A stretch of 64,000 bases of DNA from Litomosoides sigmodontis. Lineage: Eukaryota; Nematoda; Chromadorea; Rhabditida; Onchocercidae. Below the pieces are notes generated by a model. The model did no database searches. It was not told the origin of the DNA and saw nothing but the letters and a program-made list of their open reading frames with translations. Positions within the stretch are counted from its first letter, which is position 1. Every line of letters starts with the position of its first letter. Positions 44,801 through 58,240 of this stretch are shown here, piece by piece. The translations under genes and the position numbers were made by a program. Where the stretch lies: contig OY718804.1 in NCBI GenBank assembly GCA_963070105.1, forward strand, positions 3,303,317-3,367,316, written 5' to 3'.

Positions 44801-47800
44801 TGTAAGGTATCTGAAAGTTTCTGAAATCATCAAAAATTTCGCTTGAATGCTTGCAACTGAAAGAAAACATGCAACAGCTTGTATAGAAATAATGAACGTC
44901 CACAATTCCATGGAAGCAAAAATCTTAGAAAGTAAGAGAAACTAAATACTCATCAATCATACAGTCCTAAAATCTTTACTAGTTGAGGAAACTATAGTAA
45001 TGATTACTTCAAAATATTATACATAAATGAAAGTTGTGATATAGGATTATGTTAACAGCCTGCCTAATATTCAAAATTGCAAATCGAAACTCTATACAGT
45101 CACAAAACATGAATGAAGCAAAAAAATTGACAAAAAAATACATGAATCATAAACAACAGAATTTTTTACACGTACCGCAATTTGGTTTCCATAATCGAAA
45201 TATTTAGACTAAGAATGTCAGGTACACATAGAAGAAAATGCTAAAGAACTGTGAAAATATTTCCATACTAGCTTCACGAAGAATAATCTGCTATTTTGCG
45301 AACAGACAGGCGAAAATCATCTATACGAAAATAAAAATAAATTCACAGACGATGTGCAACGGAATTACAGTGTCATATGCATTATCCATATTATCTCACC
45401 AATAATGGCGCCCTTATCGGCTGCTTCTTTAAGTTTTTCCAAAAGTATGTACTTCTTCACAATGCCATAATCCTCAGCTTTCTTCGTTTCGCACTCATTT
45501 TTCATTTCGTTTTCCATTTTGACTACATATGTATGTGAGCAAGTTTAATACCGTAATTAAAAGGAGAAACTTTAGATAAGTAGGATGGTAAGGAGATAAT
45601 TCGTAGAAAATCTCAGCCACAACTTAGTCATGCTTAGTAAATAAAGTTATACACAAGCAGTTACGTGTTACCAGATAAACCTTACCGAGTTCAACCACCT
45701 CATTTAGGCCTTGATTACTCTCGGAAGTACTCGGTGCAATCTGTTCACAAATACTGACTAAAATTAAATACTTTCAAATCACGATTTAACATAAATATAC
45801 CATACATTGAAATTATTGAGTTTAAAACTAAATTCATGCAGTTAGAAATTGTAAGCAAATTTAAACTTACAATCTCGCAAACGTTGCGGAGAAGGTTTCT
45901 GATCAGGACCACAATAAGTCAATGTAGTGTTTTCATCCGAATCAAGTTTTCGCAACTCCACCTAGATGTGAAAATATATGTTAAAGATTATCAAAGCATG
46001 CTTCCCATCGTCTTTTATGTTTAATTTAAATATTTGCTAAATTGCACAAAAACGTGTACCCATTGTACGGCACCAAATTGTTCCTGTTCGTTGATATCCG
46101 ATGGTAAGTCTTTCACATAACCACCACCACGACAAAAATTTTTCCAGTTTTCGTCTTCCAAAGGATAGTCCAATTCTTGAACACCTAAAATTTATTATCA
46201 GTCTAAAACCTCTTTATCGAAATTTTTTTTGATGGAAAAAGCATCAGATTATTCAAGTAAGATAGGAAAAATCTATTTAACCTGGTACAGACGAGACGCA
46301 GAGAACGTGCGCAGAACATGCCCGGAACGTATCAATAACACTGTTTGGATTATTTGCATCTAGGATAACAACATGACTATGTCCTTGATTCGAACTGCAC
46401 ACCCATAACATACTTGAACTCTTCCATGCAAGCATTTCCACTTCACAATCACCACCCGCTATTTCCTGCGTTTATTATGTGATATGAGTACGACACCAAT
46501 TTTATCTCCTATGACGAGTTAAGGAAAAAATAGCAATGTAAAAATATCTTACTATACATATAACTACGGCCTAATAGTACGATTCTAATTCCACCACCTT
46601 ACCGCAATTTCCACTGCTTTTCAGTTTCCCAAACTATAACATCATTTAAATTATTTTAGTCCACATACATATTCCATGAAAGGAGAAGTTAACACTGTGC
46701 ATATATTTGAGATTATATATAATATGAATAGTGGTGATTCTTTCTATACCTGTGTCTCATCATTCCTATATTTTTTGCTGCTGCAGTCAAATTAAAGCAA
46801 ATATTTAATGTTTCGAGATTTTTCCTATCATTTCGACATGTATATTAACTGCTTACTATGAACTTGAAAACAGACTTATTTTAATCCCATCTTATATTTC
46901 ACTTAAGTACGAAACTTTTATACTGCTATAAGAAACACATTCTTTCGGTAAAAGTATTTAAATTATGTGCATCGAATTTTTGTATCAGTAAGTACCTCAT
47001 TATTAGGCTCCAACTGATCTATCGATTTCTCAAGCGGCGTAGATTCTTTTGGAGTTTTACGATCTGAACAAAACACTGAGTTGTCAACAATATATTCACC
47101 ATTAACCGTTCTACCTCCTCGCAACGTTACACTCGATGAACACCATATCTTCAAAAGTAATACACTTAATAATACATGACAATGACAATGAAATTTCAGA
47201 AGTAGAGCATAAGAAGTAACATTACGCTCATCAAGCGAAGAAAGTATGAAAGTGCAGAAAACATATGTCCATAATACTTTTAATGAAGGATCAACGTCGA
47301 TTAGTGGTCTGCAGAATACTGGAACTGGTACCACAGTATTTTCATTATTTTCACCAAAAATCGCTGGGACGGACCATCCATATGCATGGAAACGATCACT
47401 TTCTTCACGGTTCATATGTTCTTTTACAATTTTATACTGTTGTTGACGTTCAGCAGCCCTTCTTTCGGATGAACTGAATAACATTTAATTTGAAAACTCG
47501 AGTACCTTCGCACTACTAGAATCCTTGTTCAACTTTATTTTTTTAAATTAAGATTTAGTGGATATGAAATATCAACATACTAATCAATATCCATAAAATC
47601 AGTTGTTTTCGTAGTGGAGCGACGGAGGGTAACACGTTCATTACCACTAATCCTTCTACGACGATTTGAACTATGTGGTGGGTCGTGCATAAATAATCCA
47701 GAGAAACTAAAATTAAATAAATTTTACTCGGTAATGACTAACAAATATAGCATGGGTAAAATAAAATTGAGAACCTGAAATTTACAATTCTCAAGCATGA

Positions 47801-50800
47801 AAATCTTGGGAATCGAAAATATGATTTACATATTCAATACAATACTAACAATTCCCAGATTCCGCTGCTCTTTTTAGTATTCAGAGCATTCAAACGTTTA
47901 GCACGTTGCATTTCAGTCCATTTCATGGCTTCTTGGAGCTCCATCAATTTTTCTTTGTATTGATTACGCTCCAGAAGAACACGAGCCATTTCAAGTCGTG
48001 TAAAACGCTTCCGTTGCGCTACCGGCAGATCCTCCTGAATTCAGAGAATTGATATCATTTCAACTTAATCCTCATCAGAAATTTACAATTCATAAAGCAA
48101 TACATTGCGTAACAAATTTTATTCAAAAACTGTGAGCTGTTATCTAATTAAAGGTCATAATCAAATTGAAACAGACTTCTCTGAATCGTAAAATCACATT
48201 AATGAAAGCAAATAAGCATACGCAATCTACCTGATCATCTTCACTCTTAACTTCTAGCTTGTCTTTAAGATCGCGCACTTCCGATTCCAGTTCTTTTATC
48301 CGATCATTCATCTTCGATCTTACCATTTCCAAACTTCGAATCTCTTCACGCAATATATCTTGTTCACTACAAGTATCATAAAACTTTATGGACAACTGAG
48401 ATCCTTAGATCGTCAATTTCCAATGTTAATGAGGTACATAACACTACAACTACTTTATAGGATGAAAAAAAAACAACTGAAAACAACCTGTTCAATTCAT
48501 CGACGCGAGCAATCAAATCATTCTTCACAATATTCAGAGCATTTTTGGTTTCCAATAATTCCGTATTTTCCTTGATTAAATTCTCCACCTCACGTCCCAT
48601 TCCTAAAATATGCAAATCAAGTTTAAAAAATTTGCAAAAGCAATTTACAGTGTTTGAGAAAACATACTAAGGATGTCACAACATTTACACCTAACATCGT
48701 GCAATTCCATTGTTTCTGGAATTCAAAAAATAAAATTTCCTGTCTAAAAAACATTGCCTAGATCTTAGCTGTCAATCGTCGCAGCAAATTTTCGAACAAA
48801 TCTTTTTAATGGCTTCAAAAAAACTTTGGCAACCAAAGACGCTTTTTCATGCATACATGTACCTTTGATTTGGTACAGGTCCTTTAGATAAAGAAACAAA
48901 GCACCATATCCCTTAATCATTCCCTATGTTAATGTTATTTATCCTCCCTACCTTGTTAGCTTCCTCTAAAAAAGACCAGGTTCGAGGAAAAACAAAAAAG
49001 AAACAAAAAAAACTGCACAAGTACAATCACGGACTACATATAACATACCGATGAATGTATCGTTCACTGGAAATATAATTTCAATCATTAATTGTCACTT
49101 TTTGAATTATCAATAATTAAAATAAGCTAAATGAAATGAAAATTTAAATCTGTGAAAACAAGAAGGGAAAAGAGAGTGTGATGGACAAAAAAATGTGAGG
49201 TTAAGATTAGATGTGACATGCAGATATGCTAAGCAACCTATGAAATAAAAACAAATACTGCAAAACTTAACTTATTTCAAAGCAGTCTAAGTAAAATTAA
49301 ACAGCTAAGCACGACCTTCATGAGTTCATTCTGTTTGTTTGTTTCCGCAAGCAGATATTTCAGTATGAAATTCAAAAAAAGAACTAAATCCAAAAAAAAG
49401 TAAAAAACTTTGAAAACGTGAGGAGTTATCCGAATTCAATGAATTGCCCGACAACATGCTGCTTTATATAATATCCATAAGTGAAGAACCATAGTATAAA
49501 AAGTGAAAACAGAATAAATAAAAAAAAGCATGCGATCATGCAACAAAATTATACGAATCATAATTAGCTCATATCAGCCTATTCAAGCACTTCAAGAAGC
49601 GTCAACACCTGATAAACCATGTAGTGCTTCTGGCGGAATCAGTAAAAAAATATTTTATTGAGATCAGAAATTTTAACGAGTCAGTATCAAAACATATGTC
49701 TTACACCCACTCGCGGTGTATCTTCATTTTCATTTTACGATTTTATGACTTCTCGTACTGCAGTATCACACCATAATTGCTATTACATATGTTATAGACA
49801 CAACAGTCACGGTACTGTGCTAGCTGCTACTAGATAGGAAGTGAAAAGAGTATTTAGTGACGGCTGTGAAGTGCTATTAGCAAAGGTCACCACTTATATG
49901 AGTTAAAAATTTTGCAAATAGAAGGATTACCCGCGGAAGCAAATTCGGCCGGATCAACAAGTGCACCTGTAGAAGAAATACCTCTTTTCAAACACTTCTT
50001 GAAAAGAGTTCATAGCGTAAAACTAGTTCTTTGACCCACATGAATCTCTTAGATTTTTTTTAAAGCATTCCAATCCATTTTTGGAAAAAAAACAGCAATG
50101 TGTCTAATCAAATTACATAAATTGGTAATCAGTAAAAATAAAATAAAAATAACAAAATACCTGTTAGATCTGCGCCAAGAGAATCCACAGCATCGTTACT
50201 CCTGTAATAATTTCAAGAAACTAGCTTATACAGAGAGCATCGTTAGAAAAATCTTAAATCACACAGAAGACATATAGTGAATATCTTATATTGAGATAAA
50301 AAGATAAAGTAACGTCATTGTTAAAATATCATCAATGAAATAAAAAGAAAATCTATGACTGAAGAGTTTTTCTTTTTCAAGTCGCTTAAGCTCGACCGAT
50401 CAAAGCTACAACAGAAAGGAGTCGACCTTTATCAGCTCTTACTGATCACTTCAATTCTACCGTTTTCCAAGAAGGTAAACATATCAAAAAACAAGATGAG
50501 CTTACATAGCAACTGCTGCCGGAACGGATGTAGAAGGTTGAACAGTATTATCAGGAAGTGATGGAGGTTCTTCATTTTGTGATTGCACGGCTGAAGAAGA
50601 CAAGTAATCATGAGGTGACTGTAGTATATCAGAAGCATTTTGACCGAATTCATCATGCCAATCAGCTGCAAAAAATCACTGCTTTCCAAAAGTAAACCAT
50701 CTTAACAACAATATTTAATATCCTACTGAAAATAATCATTTTAGCACAAATGGAAACAAAATTATAGGAAACTTTTCAGTTGTAAAGTATCACATTCGCT

Positions 50801-53183
50801 GTTAATATGATTGGCAAGGTTAACGTCAAGTGTGGTACTCTGTGACATATGAGCGCTTATCAAATCCGACACACCACGAATCGTGTTTGCATCTACTGAA
50901 GCCGCCATTCCCAACCTGAAAATGGCATGTTGTCAATGTAATGCTAAATGAAATTGTTTCCAGGCCTCTATTCATTTCAGAATCAAAATAAAATCGTAAA
51001 TTCTAAATTTTCTATGTGTATTTGTACAAGTGTTCAAAGAAAAAAACCAGATAAAAAAGCTGCTGACAGTCTACATTAGCAAGAAGTCATCTCGATCACC
51101 ACATACTTACTTTGTTCTTAATTGTTGTGAAGGTAAAGGCATGCTTTGCATCATTTCGAATTTGTCACTTCCCATTAGATACTTTGTCCTCTCCATATGG
51201 TCAATATGCGTCCTCAACAAAATATTATATCTCTCATGTAATTTGTCAAATTCAGCCTTCTGATCGGCTTCTCGTTCTTCCAGTCTTGCAGCTAAAAAGG
51301 CCTTATAGTAATAACAACTTGATAATTAAACATATGAGAGGAATGCATCAAGTATACGACAAATCAGGCGGTTTCAACAAATTCATAGACCTTTACGGAC
51401 CGTGATCAGATGCATTTTTTGCTTTTAGCTCTAGCATTCTCATTATCGACTCCAGAGACTCAATTTTACTCTCAAGTTCGCGATTTTGTTCCACCAGTGA
51501 ATCTTCAATTTCCAAACACTTCTGCAAAACAAAAATGAAGCCACACATCTCCAAATAATATGGTATTGGCCACTTCGATGAGTTATATTGTAGGTTCATA
51601 AACTTACTAAATTCATTCAATGCAATTGAGTGCTATCAGTGAATCATCAAAAAAGAGAAAAGAAAATAATAATCGTTGGAGAAACAAGGCATGATCATTG
51701 ATGATGAGTAAAATACCTGATCCTGAGTCCTCCTCAGCTGCTTTTCTCGTTCATATTGTGTCATAAGCTGCTCATTATCTTCCTTAAGCATTTCCAAATC
51801 AACTGAGCATTCCTCTTTTTCCAAATATGCCAGGTCCAGATTTTCCAGCACATTAACAACCAATGGCATCAAATTCTGGAATGTTTTAGTTAAATTGAAT
51901 TGAAATTCCTAAAATCTTCACATATTTTCACCAGCTGAATAAATTTACATAGACCCTCAGAAATGAAATGCTACATCAAAATCCGAAGAACAGTGATAAC
52001 CATCATGGAGCCAAAATGGATCATTTTAAAAAAAAATAGTAAGCATAGTGAATCAGAAAGAGAATAATAATTACTTTGACACTGTCCTCTCCATTTTTCT
52101 CTATCATAGCTTCGAACTCTTTATAAATTGATGAAGCAAGCATTTGCACTTTTTCTGACATAACGCGAGTATCATCACCTGTCGAACTAACTGATCCAGT
52201 TGTGCCGTACACTACCTATCACAAAATTTGCATTATGAATCAAAAGACATACAGTATTAATTATATGATATTGCATTTCCAATTAATTCCTCTGAAAAAA
52301 AACACAAAAAACTCTAAAATTCTCAAAAAAAAAAGTTTGTTTAGAAACGGAAGAAGCACATCTTTACCAATTGCAACCGGAATCGGAAATTGCAAGGAAG
52401 AATGACGTACGTGTATAATTCATATGATTGAGCTACTTAAACGGTAACATCAAACGATGCAAGAAGACGAGAAAGAGGACGAAGAAGCAGCGCACGACAT
52501 TAACATTTACACTGCGTAAGGAGGAAAGACAACACTGAACCAGGTGAGTAATAACTACATGTCGCACATCATTTGGAGACACGAAACAAGTTAGGGAATA
52601 GAGTGTCACATGCAGGACGTTAACTGCTCACTTGCCTTCCTACTATGTCGGTCAACCTATACAAATGCTATTTTCAACAATAACAATGAAAAACATCGAC
52701 AAACAGAAATAAATACCAAAACAATAACAACAACAACAACAACAACAACAATAATAACAACAATAACAATAACAATAACAACAACAGCAACAACAGCAAC
52801 AGCAACAACAACAACAACAGCAACAACAACAGCAACAACAACAACAACAGCAACAACAATAACAATAACAACTAGCACATTCGATCAACAAAGTATGTAA
52901 AAATAAACATAACTAAATATGATGAAGCAGAGAGCATTTATAGAGGGGAAGAAGCACAAGAACACCTGCTATTGTATCAATATAGCATTGGATTTTAATT
53001 TTGAAATTAAATATGAATACAAGAGTATGACACATTTCGATAAGATATATTTCGACAACGAAATTGAGCTTGAAATTAACTCTCATCCAAGAAGTGAATA
53101 TATCAGTAAAACATACATACCTCACTGCTACTGCTATTGGTGGGAGAGTGCATCGCATTGATATTTTGAGTAATTTCCATCAT
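41837..53183 (-). CDS. unc-16: JNK-interacting scaffold UNC-16 / JIP3-JIP4 (32 exons)
   Basis: A scaffold linking JNK pathway kinases to kinesin-1 and dynein and guiding axonal organelle transport. Exons: 53121-53183, 52075-52215, 51717-51875, 51401-51521, 51111-51291, 50794-50915, 50506-50665, 50161-50201, 49931-49966, 49049-49066, 48488-48602, 48231-48366, 47850-48034, 47581-47706, 47278-47473, 46996-47148, 46282-46465, 46060-46184, 45871-45961, 45686-45757, 45400-45522, 45304-45320, 45176-45208, 44675-44820, 44307-44387, 43950-44017, 43527-43675, 43249-43420, 43004-43117, 42558-42764, 42029-42148, 41837-41934. Sum 3753 nt, 1250 residues. Start MMEI matches human JIP3. The RH1 region ([18 protein letters not shown], then [13 protein letters not shown]) leads into a coiled coil. 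The leucine-zipper segment [20 protein letters not shown] starts near 347. RH2 ([20 protein letters not shown]) is near 435. A WD40-like C-terminal half ([31 protein letters not shown]) ends SHLIVWEV. Exon 22 (17 nt) is the least certain; exons 9-10 (36 and 18 nt) are both phase 1-1 and could be skipped. Confidence 0.93.
49049..49066 (-). CDS. unc-16: 18-nt micro-exon of unc-16 (exon 10)
   Basis: The exon has a TATATTTCCAG acceptor, 18 nt encoding about VNDTFIG across its junctions, and a G/GTATGT donor. Phase is 1 in and 1 out, so including or skipping it keeps the frame. It sits just before the GMGREVENL zipper segment. Its neighbour exon 9 (49931-49966, 36 nt, [10 protein letters not shown]) has the same phases. 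Confidence 0.6.
52725..52872. repeat. (CAA/CAG)n-rich repeat in unc-16 intron 1
   Basis: About 150 nt of ACA/ATA/GCA trinucleotides on the plus strand. It lies wholly inside the first intron of unc-16 (52216-53120). All frames are open because of the period-3 structure, so reading frames seen here are repeat artefacts. Confidence 0.95.
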
Positions 53184-56100
53184 TTTCTACTCTGTCACAC
53201 TTCACTTCACAGTGAACTTTTGACTTCGAAAGCTGCAATTGGAGACATACCTCGTCTGTCGCACTCCACGTTTGCTTGCGTTAGCTGTAAGACAATCAGT
53301 TGTGAGAGGGAGTTGCATGAGAATTATTGTCAGAACGGAGCCTATCACAACCCAATCAAAAACTGTCAAAGCGCAACAGCAATTACGTTCAGTTGCTAAA
53401 TTACGCTCGTTTGATTACACGTAATGAAAGAAGTAAAAGTGACAAAGAAAAGGAAAACATAAGATATTAGGTGAGATGAATGATAGAGAGATAGACAGTA
53501 TGCTTATCCATAGTAAGCTTAGATGAAACTAATTCAACTGGAATTGGTGATGATTGGAAATGGAGAATGGAATTGAATTCCTTCTAACATATTGATTACA
53601 TTTCCAACCATATACATTCTAGCAAAATTTCTGAAAGCATAGAAAGCTAAAGAAGCATTTCTCGTCGTAAATTAATCATCAAAGTATCATTTCAGGCTTC
53701 AACCAGTTTTAGCAATTAATGCCTCAGGCATCATCATACTTTGTATTTCAGGGCGACTTTGAAGAGAAAGCATTCGGAATGTGAGCTTTTCTTTTTTTTT
53801 TCGATGGTCTGAAATCAGTGCGAAGTTATCGTCAAATCGATGCTGATGCAAGCGATGTTTTCGCTTCTCTTTCTTGATATCTCTGTCAGTGTGCTGTTAC
53901 TTGTGAAGTGATAATCGACTGATATGTGATAAATTATATGCACGAGTATCATTCCCATCCCTCTCTCTCCCTCTCTCTCTCTCTCTCTCATCTAACCTTT
54001 TCACTTTTATTTTAAAGTATCGTCCAATGATGTGAGCTTGCGTGCTGTGAATAATCTAAGCTAAAATGCTATTACATTAAAGGCACACCAGCATAAAGGT
54101 ATCACAAAGAGCTGCCTTCTCATTTCATTCCACTTCAACTTTCTTAAAAAAACCTTCAACGTCTTCCTCTCTCTACCCTCTTACAATAATCTGTTACCAA
54201 TCGATTCCCTCTCTCTGTATTCCTGCATACACACACACACACATGCACATACATGAACACGCACAGACACGTGCACGTACACACGTAAATATCGTTTAGA
54301 GTCTAGAAGATACACTTTAAAATGCGGCTGAGGACGTGTAGTTTCCGAGGAGAACGAGAAAGTCAGGCAACATGTAAGCGTTAAAGGAAGCGCTGCTGCT
54401 GACGCTTCGGCATAGCGCAGAGATGATTTTAGAAGAAGAAATGTGACGTTTCTTTCAGTTCGCTAACGTTACCCTTCCTGCTACTGTGCCGTCAATCCTG
54501 CCCAATTCACGTGCACTATCGAGTACGTGAGAAGAAATACGCCACGTACCTATCAAGTGAAAACAGCGATGAGGATTGATGATGGGTGATGGTAGTAACT
54601 GTCACCTCACCTATAATGTTTCCATAGGCAGAAAAAGTAGTAATAGAAAGAACTGGAAACGCGAAGAAGAATTATTGAAAATCGAAACATTCTTAAAATG
54701 GGAGGAGAGGGAGAGAGAGAGGAAGAGAGAGAGAGAGAGAGGGGATGAAGCTAAAACTCATTGCTGCTATTTGATGTATTTGTTCATACAATTCATTGAA
54801 ATTCGTAACCGTTCACAATTATCACAACCGTTCACATCAATAATCTCCAATCCTACACCTCTCTGCTCCATCCATTCTTCCACTCTTTGATCCACGATAG
54901 TTATACGAATTCTCAAAAATACTTCTTGCTTTAGTGCGACGAGCATTCGTAACTGAATAAATAATAATATGAAATTACAGGTTACTTGAGTGACGACGTG
55001 CTGATAAGCATTTAGTTGCTACCTGTAACTAAAGTAAGTGTGTAAAGAGTGAAATTGCAAACATTTTTGAAATAATAATTTATGAAGTAAAATTTCATTT
55101 TTAAAATGACATCATTTCATGGTTTAATAATGCATTAAAAAAAAAACATTGGTAAAGCTTAAGACAATTCAATCTTTAATTTGTTTGCTTCAATTTTCAA
55201 TTGAAATTCTTCAGGAATACATAACTTATCCATACACTTCTTTTATCTTCTTTCTTCATTTAATTTTGATAAATTTTAGGACTGTAAATGTAATTAACCA
55301 CAACAGTATAGGCTACCGTGATTTTGTTACAATTCAAATTTCAAGTTAATTCAACCTACTTCCACGCAACCATAACATCCCTTTCATTCCTTAGTAGTAT
55401 GGTATAGCAGGCAAAATTCATTTACTTTATACTCTAATGATTACTTTGTTTGAAAGAAAAAAAAAACGAATTTAAAGAATCGATCAATAATAAATTGCCA
55501 TAAAACTTCCAAATCTACCGCTTTCTCATTCCTCTCTCTTACAGTACAGTATCCTTGAATGATTTTTTTTTTCTTAAAAAAATTGCAGATAAATACATAC
55601 ATAACTCAAAGAAACTGAATGAAGATGAATGAGAGAGCTGTGAATTAATTGGCTGATGCAAATGATCAAATTTACAAATTTACACTTCAATTTGCAATAT
55701 TCTATGCAGTTTATTTCTATACTGTCTACAAATAAATTTTAGAAGTTTTTTTAGAGATTTTTTTAGAGATAAAAAAGAAAAATTTTAGAGATAAGAAGTA
55801 CAATAAGTAGAAAATAAATTTCAAAATGTCAAAATTATCTTCGAATTTTTTCCCTTTTTTATTTGTGATTTTCTGCAAAATTTAACAGTTGAAAAGAAAT
55901 AGCTATAATTCAAACCTTATTAGCGATATGAGTTACAACCAGACCTTGTCAGAGATGAGTTTATGATTAGATTGAAGCTTATCCGAGATATGCCCCGTAC
56001 TGATTATATCAAAAATCAAACGAAAAAAAAAACTACTCCTTGGGAAAATAGTAGAAGTGAAAAATGGAAATAAGTTTCGTAACACATATGCAAATCCAAT

Positions 56101-57519
56101 CATTAGAATCAACGTGTTGATTACATCAAAAAACAAAAGTGAACGAATATAGCATCTCAATCAGGTCACATACAACGATGATTGTCAGTGGAATTACCTC
56201 AGGTAAGGAGTGATGAAATGAGGTAGGGAACAAATCCTCTTCACTTGCAAGATGTACATATAAATGTTCGATCGATGGAGCTCAATGCTATTATTGAAAG
56301 ATTTTGCTATTTATTTTGACATTTCAAGAAGAGGAAGAGGGAAAATTCCAGACGAACAGTATGTATTATCACCAATACTTCCCATTACTTTTTCTCTCTC
56401 TCTCTCTCAGTGATATTTCAAAAGGAAAGGGGCAAGAGGAGATATATCTACTTCATTCACTTATTAAAGTAGAATAAAATTACTGTTTAAATGAAATCAT
56501 TAAAATAGATGATAATATAACAACGAAAAGGCTAGCAATTTTATAATCGATCATCCACTTCTGTGTATTTTTTAAAGAGTTTTTTTTTTTGTTCAATATC
56601 AATAATAGTAGCAGAGGACTTTAATGGAAACATGATGCTTCATCTTGCCGCAACTCCTAGTTGTTATACAGCGCTGAACTGATTTAGAGGAGATAAAATT
56701 TGTAAAAATTAAATCAGATCATTAAGCATTATAGTATGTATAACTATTCCAGTTATATAGTTAATAGGTAAGTGAAATATTTACGAGTATTTCTGGATTT
56801 CGAGCTGCAAAATGATAGTTGCAAGAATAGTGCAGTGGAATAGAGATGAATCGTTTAGCGAAAGAAAACACATAATTGGTTTCTTCATTTATTGCATTAA
56901 ACACATTCACAATGTACTACTACACGACGTATGAATTGGCGAACGCCTTTGTAAAACTGAATAAGGAATGGATAGTTGACAAGAAGTAATGAATTAGAAT
57001 AAATTTCATTTTCAGGTTTTCGCATGCTTGAAGTTATATGAGAAATTAGCGGAAGGGGAAAGAGTATGTAGAGATTTAACTCATTGCCAGGAAACTATTT
57101 TATTCTCCTTCCGTTTTGAGAACTTCAATCACGTAAGATAGCAGTAACAAATTTAAATGTGTCATGAACTGTCATCACAATTAATGATTTTTCTTTTTAT
57201 TTCTGACTGTTATCACAACTCTCATTATGTGAAATAGCTCTCACAATCTCATCCTGAAATTTACAGTTCAAACATTAACGTGTTGAATTTAATACATCTC
57301 ATGTGCAGGACATAATCATAACGTTAATTTCTCCATATAATAATTTATAGCAATAATCTCAACAAGTCTGAATAAGTATTTACATCCATTGATTCATAAC
57401 TAATATGAAGTGTACCTTTCCCATCTCTATCAAGTTAAGAAACAATCACGTACGCTCATTACTTTATGATTTATCATCTATTCTTTCCACAAAATCAAGT
57501 TAAAAATTCAGGATATTGC
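53184..57519. other. 4.3-kb interval upstream of unc-16
   Basis: No supported exon. It contains a CA-rich run near 54230-54285, GA/CT runs near 53965 and 54705-54740, and a GC-richer patch at about 54300-54560 that may belong to the unc-16 promoter. It also holds the CMC2 3' UTR. Confidence 0.6.
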
Positions 57520-58221
57520 TTATTTCCAAAAGCGTTGCTGCTCACAATCTGTAACAAAGATAGTAAATATTAGCGACATTCTGGTTCCACATTCATCTAT
57601 AATGCACTTACTACATTAGTGTCACATGACATTTAAATATTATTAAAAATTCAAACACATAGAGAAAACACTCAGAAATGGAAAGATAAGTAACACACCT
57701 TCCGGCCTAACGATAAGTACACCTTCTTCCTTTAGCTTCTTGAGAGTGGCCGTGTACGAACTTTCTGGCAAACAATAATTCTCCTCTGCTCTTGAAGCAT
57801 ACCTAGGGTTACTTTTCCTTAAAAAAAGATGTCAGTTAATCTATAAAATCTCGAAAAGATCCGCAGGATCGAGAAATACCAATCATATTGGTATATTTAC
57901 AAAGCGAAGAAAAAAAATTCAAAATGAACTGATTTATTTGTGAGATAAAAACCTTTTTAGCACTCGTTCCTCATGGCAACAGAGGCTGACATCACTAGCC
58001 ATTTTATCACAGTAGCCAAAAAATTTTTCTGAAAAATTTGAAACTGAAGTAATTAAGCTTAGCTTGTTTTTTAATTTAAATCCCAAAGAAAATTTAGTCA
58101 GAGACATGGAGAGATAAATTTAAAACAAACTAATGAAATGTTCTTTGTAACACTGATGCAACCGTTCAATCAAGAAATTACACTCAATGGTATGTGAGTA
58201 GCACGAAAGATCAGCTTGCAT
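57520..58221 (-). CDS. cmc-2: CMC2-like twin CX9C mitochondrial protein
   Basis: CMC2 is a small intermembrane-space protein needed for cytochrome c oxidase assembly; its Cys pairs are oxidised on import. Exons: 58131-58221, 57953-58028, 57699-57817, 57520-57548 (TAA). Sum 315 nt, 104 residues. All introns are GT-AG with matching phases. The two CX9C motifs are Cys14-Cys24 and Cys37-Cys47, embedded in sequence very like human CMC2 (TIECNFLIERLHQC; KKFFGYCDKM). The start was chosen because MQADLS aligns with the human N-terminus MHPDLS. A TTTCAG acceptor lies 9 nt upstream of the ATG. Human CMC2 has about 79 residues; this one has a C-terminal extension of some 25-30, ending RFWK. A possible upstream exon (58631-58726) would add an in-frame N-terminal extension; I consider it optional. 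Confidence 0.88.
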
Positions 58222-58230
58222 CTTGTGCAC

Positions 58231-58240
58231 CTGAAAGATA
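58231..58240 (-). other. Splice acceptor just upstream of the CMC2 start (probable spliced-leader site)
   Basis: TATCTTTCAG on the minus strand, 9 nt before the ATG. In nematodes an acceptor this close to a start codon is usually used for spliced-leader addition. A cis-intron joining an upstream exon at 58631-58726 is the alternative. Which one is used cannot be decided from DNA alone. Confidence 0.5.

Noticed and set aside
48960..48990. GGTTCGA motif as a tRNA T-loop
   Set aside because: No surrounding cloverleaf, A-box or acceptor stem.
52610..52900. Long open frames on both strands (poly-Thr, poly-Leu, poly-Val, poly-Cys)
   Set aside because: They are products of the trinucleotide repeat in unc-16 intron 1; all frames of such a repeat stay open.
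54576..54890. Plus-strand frame rich in Arg/Glu
   Set aside because: The Arg-Glu stretch is translated GA repeat; the rest lacks splice or start support.
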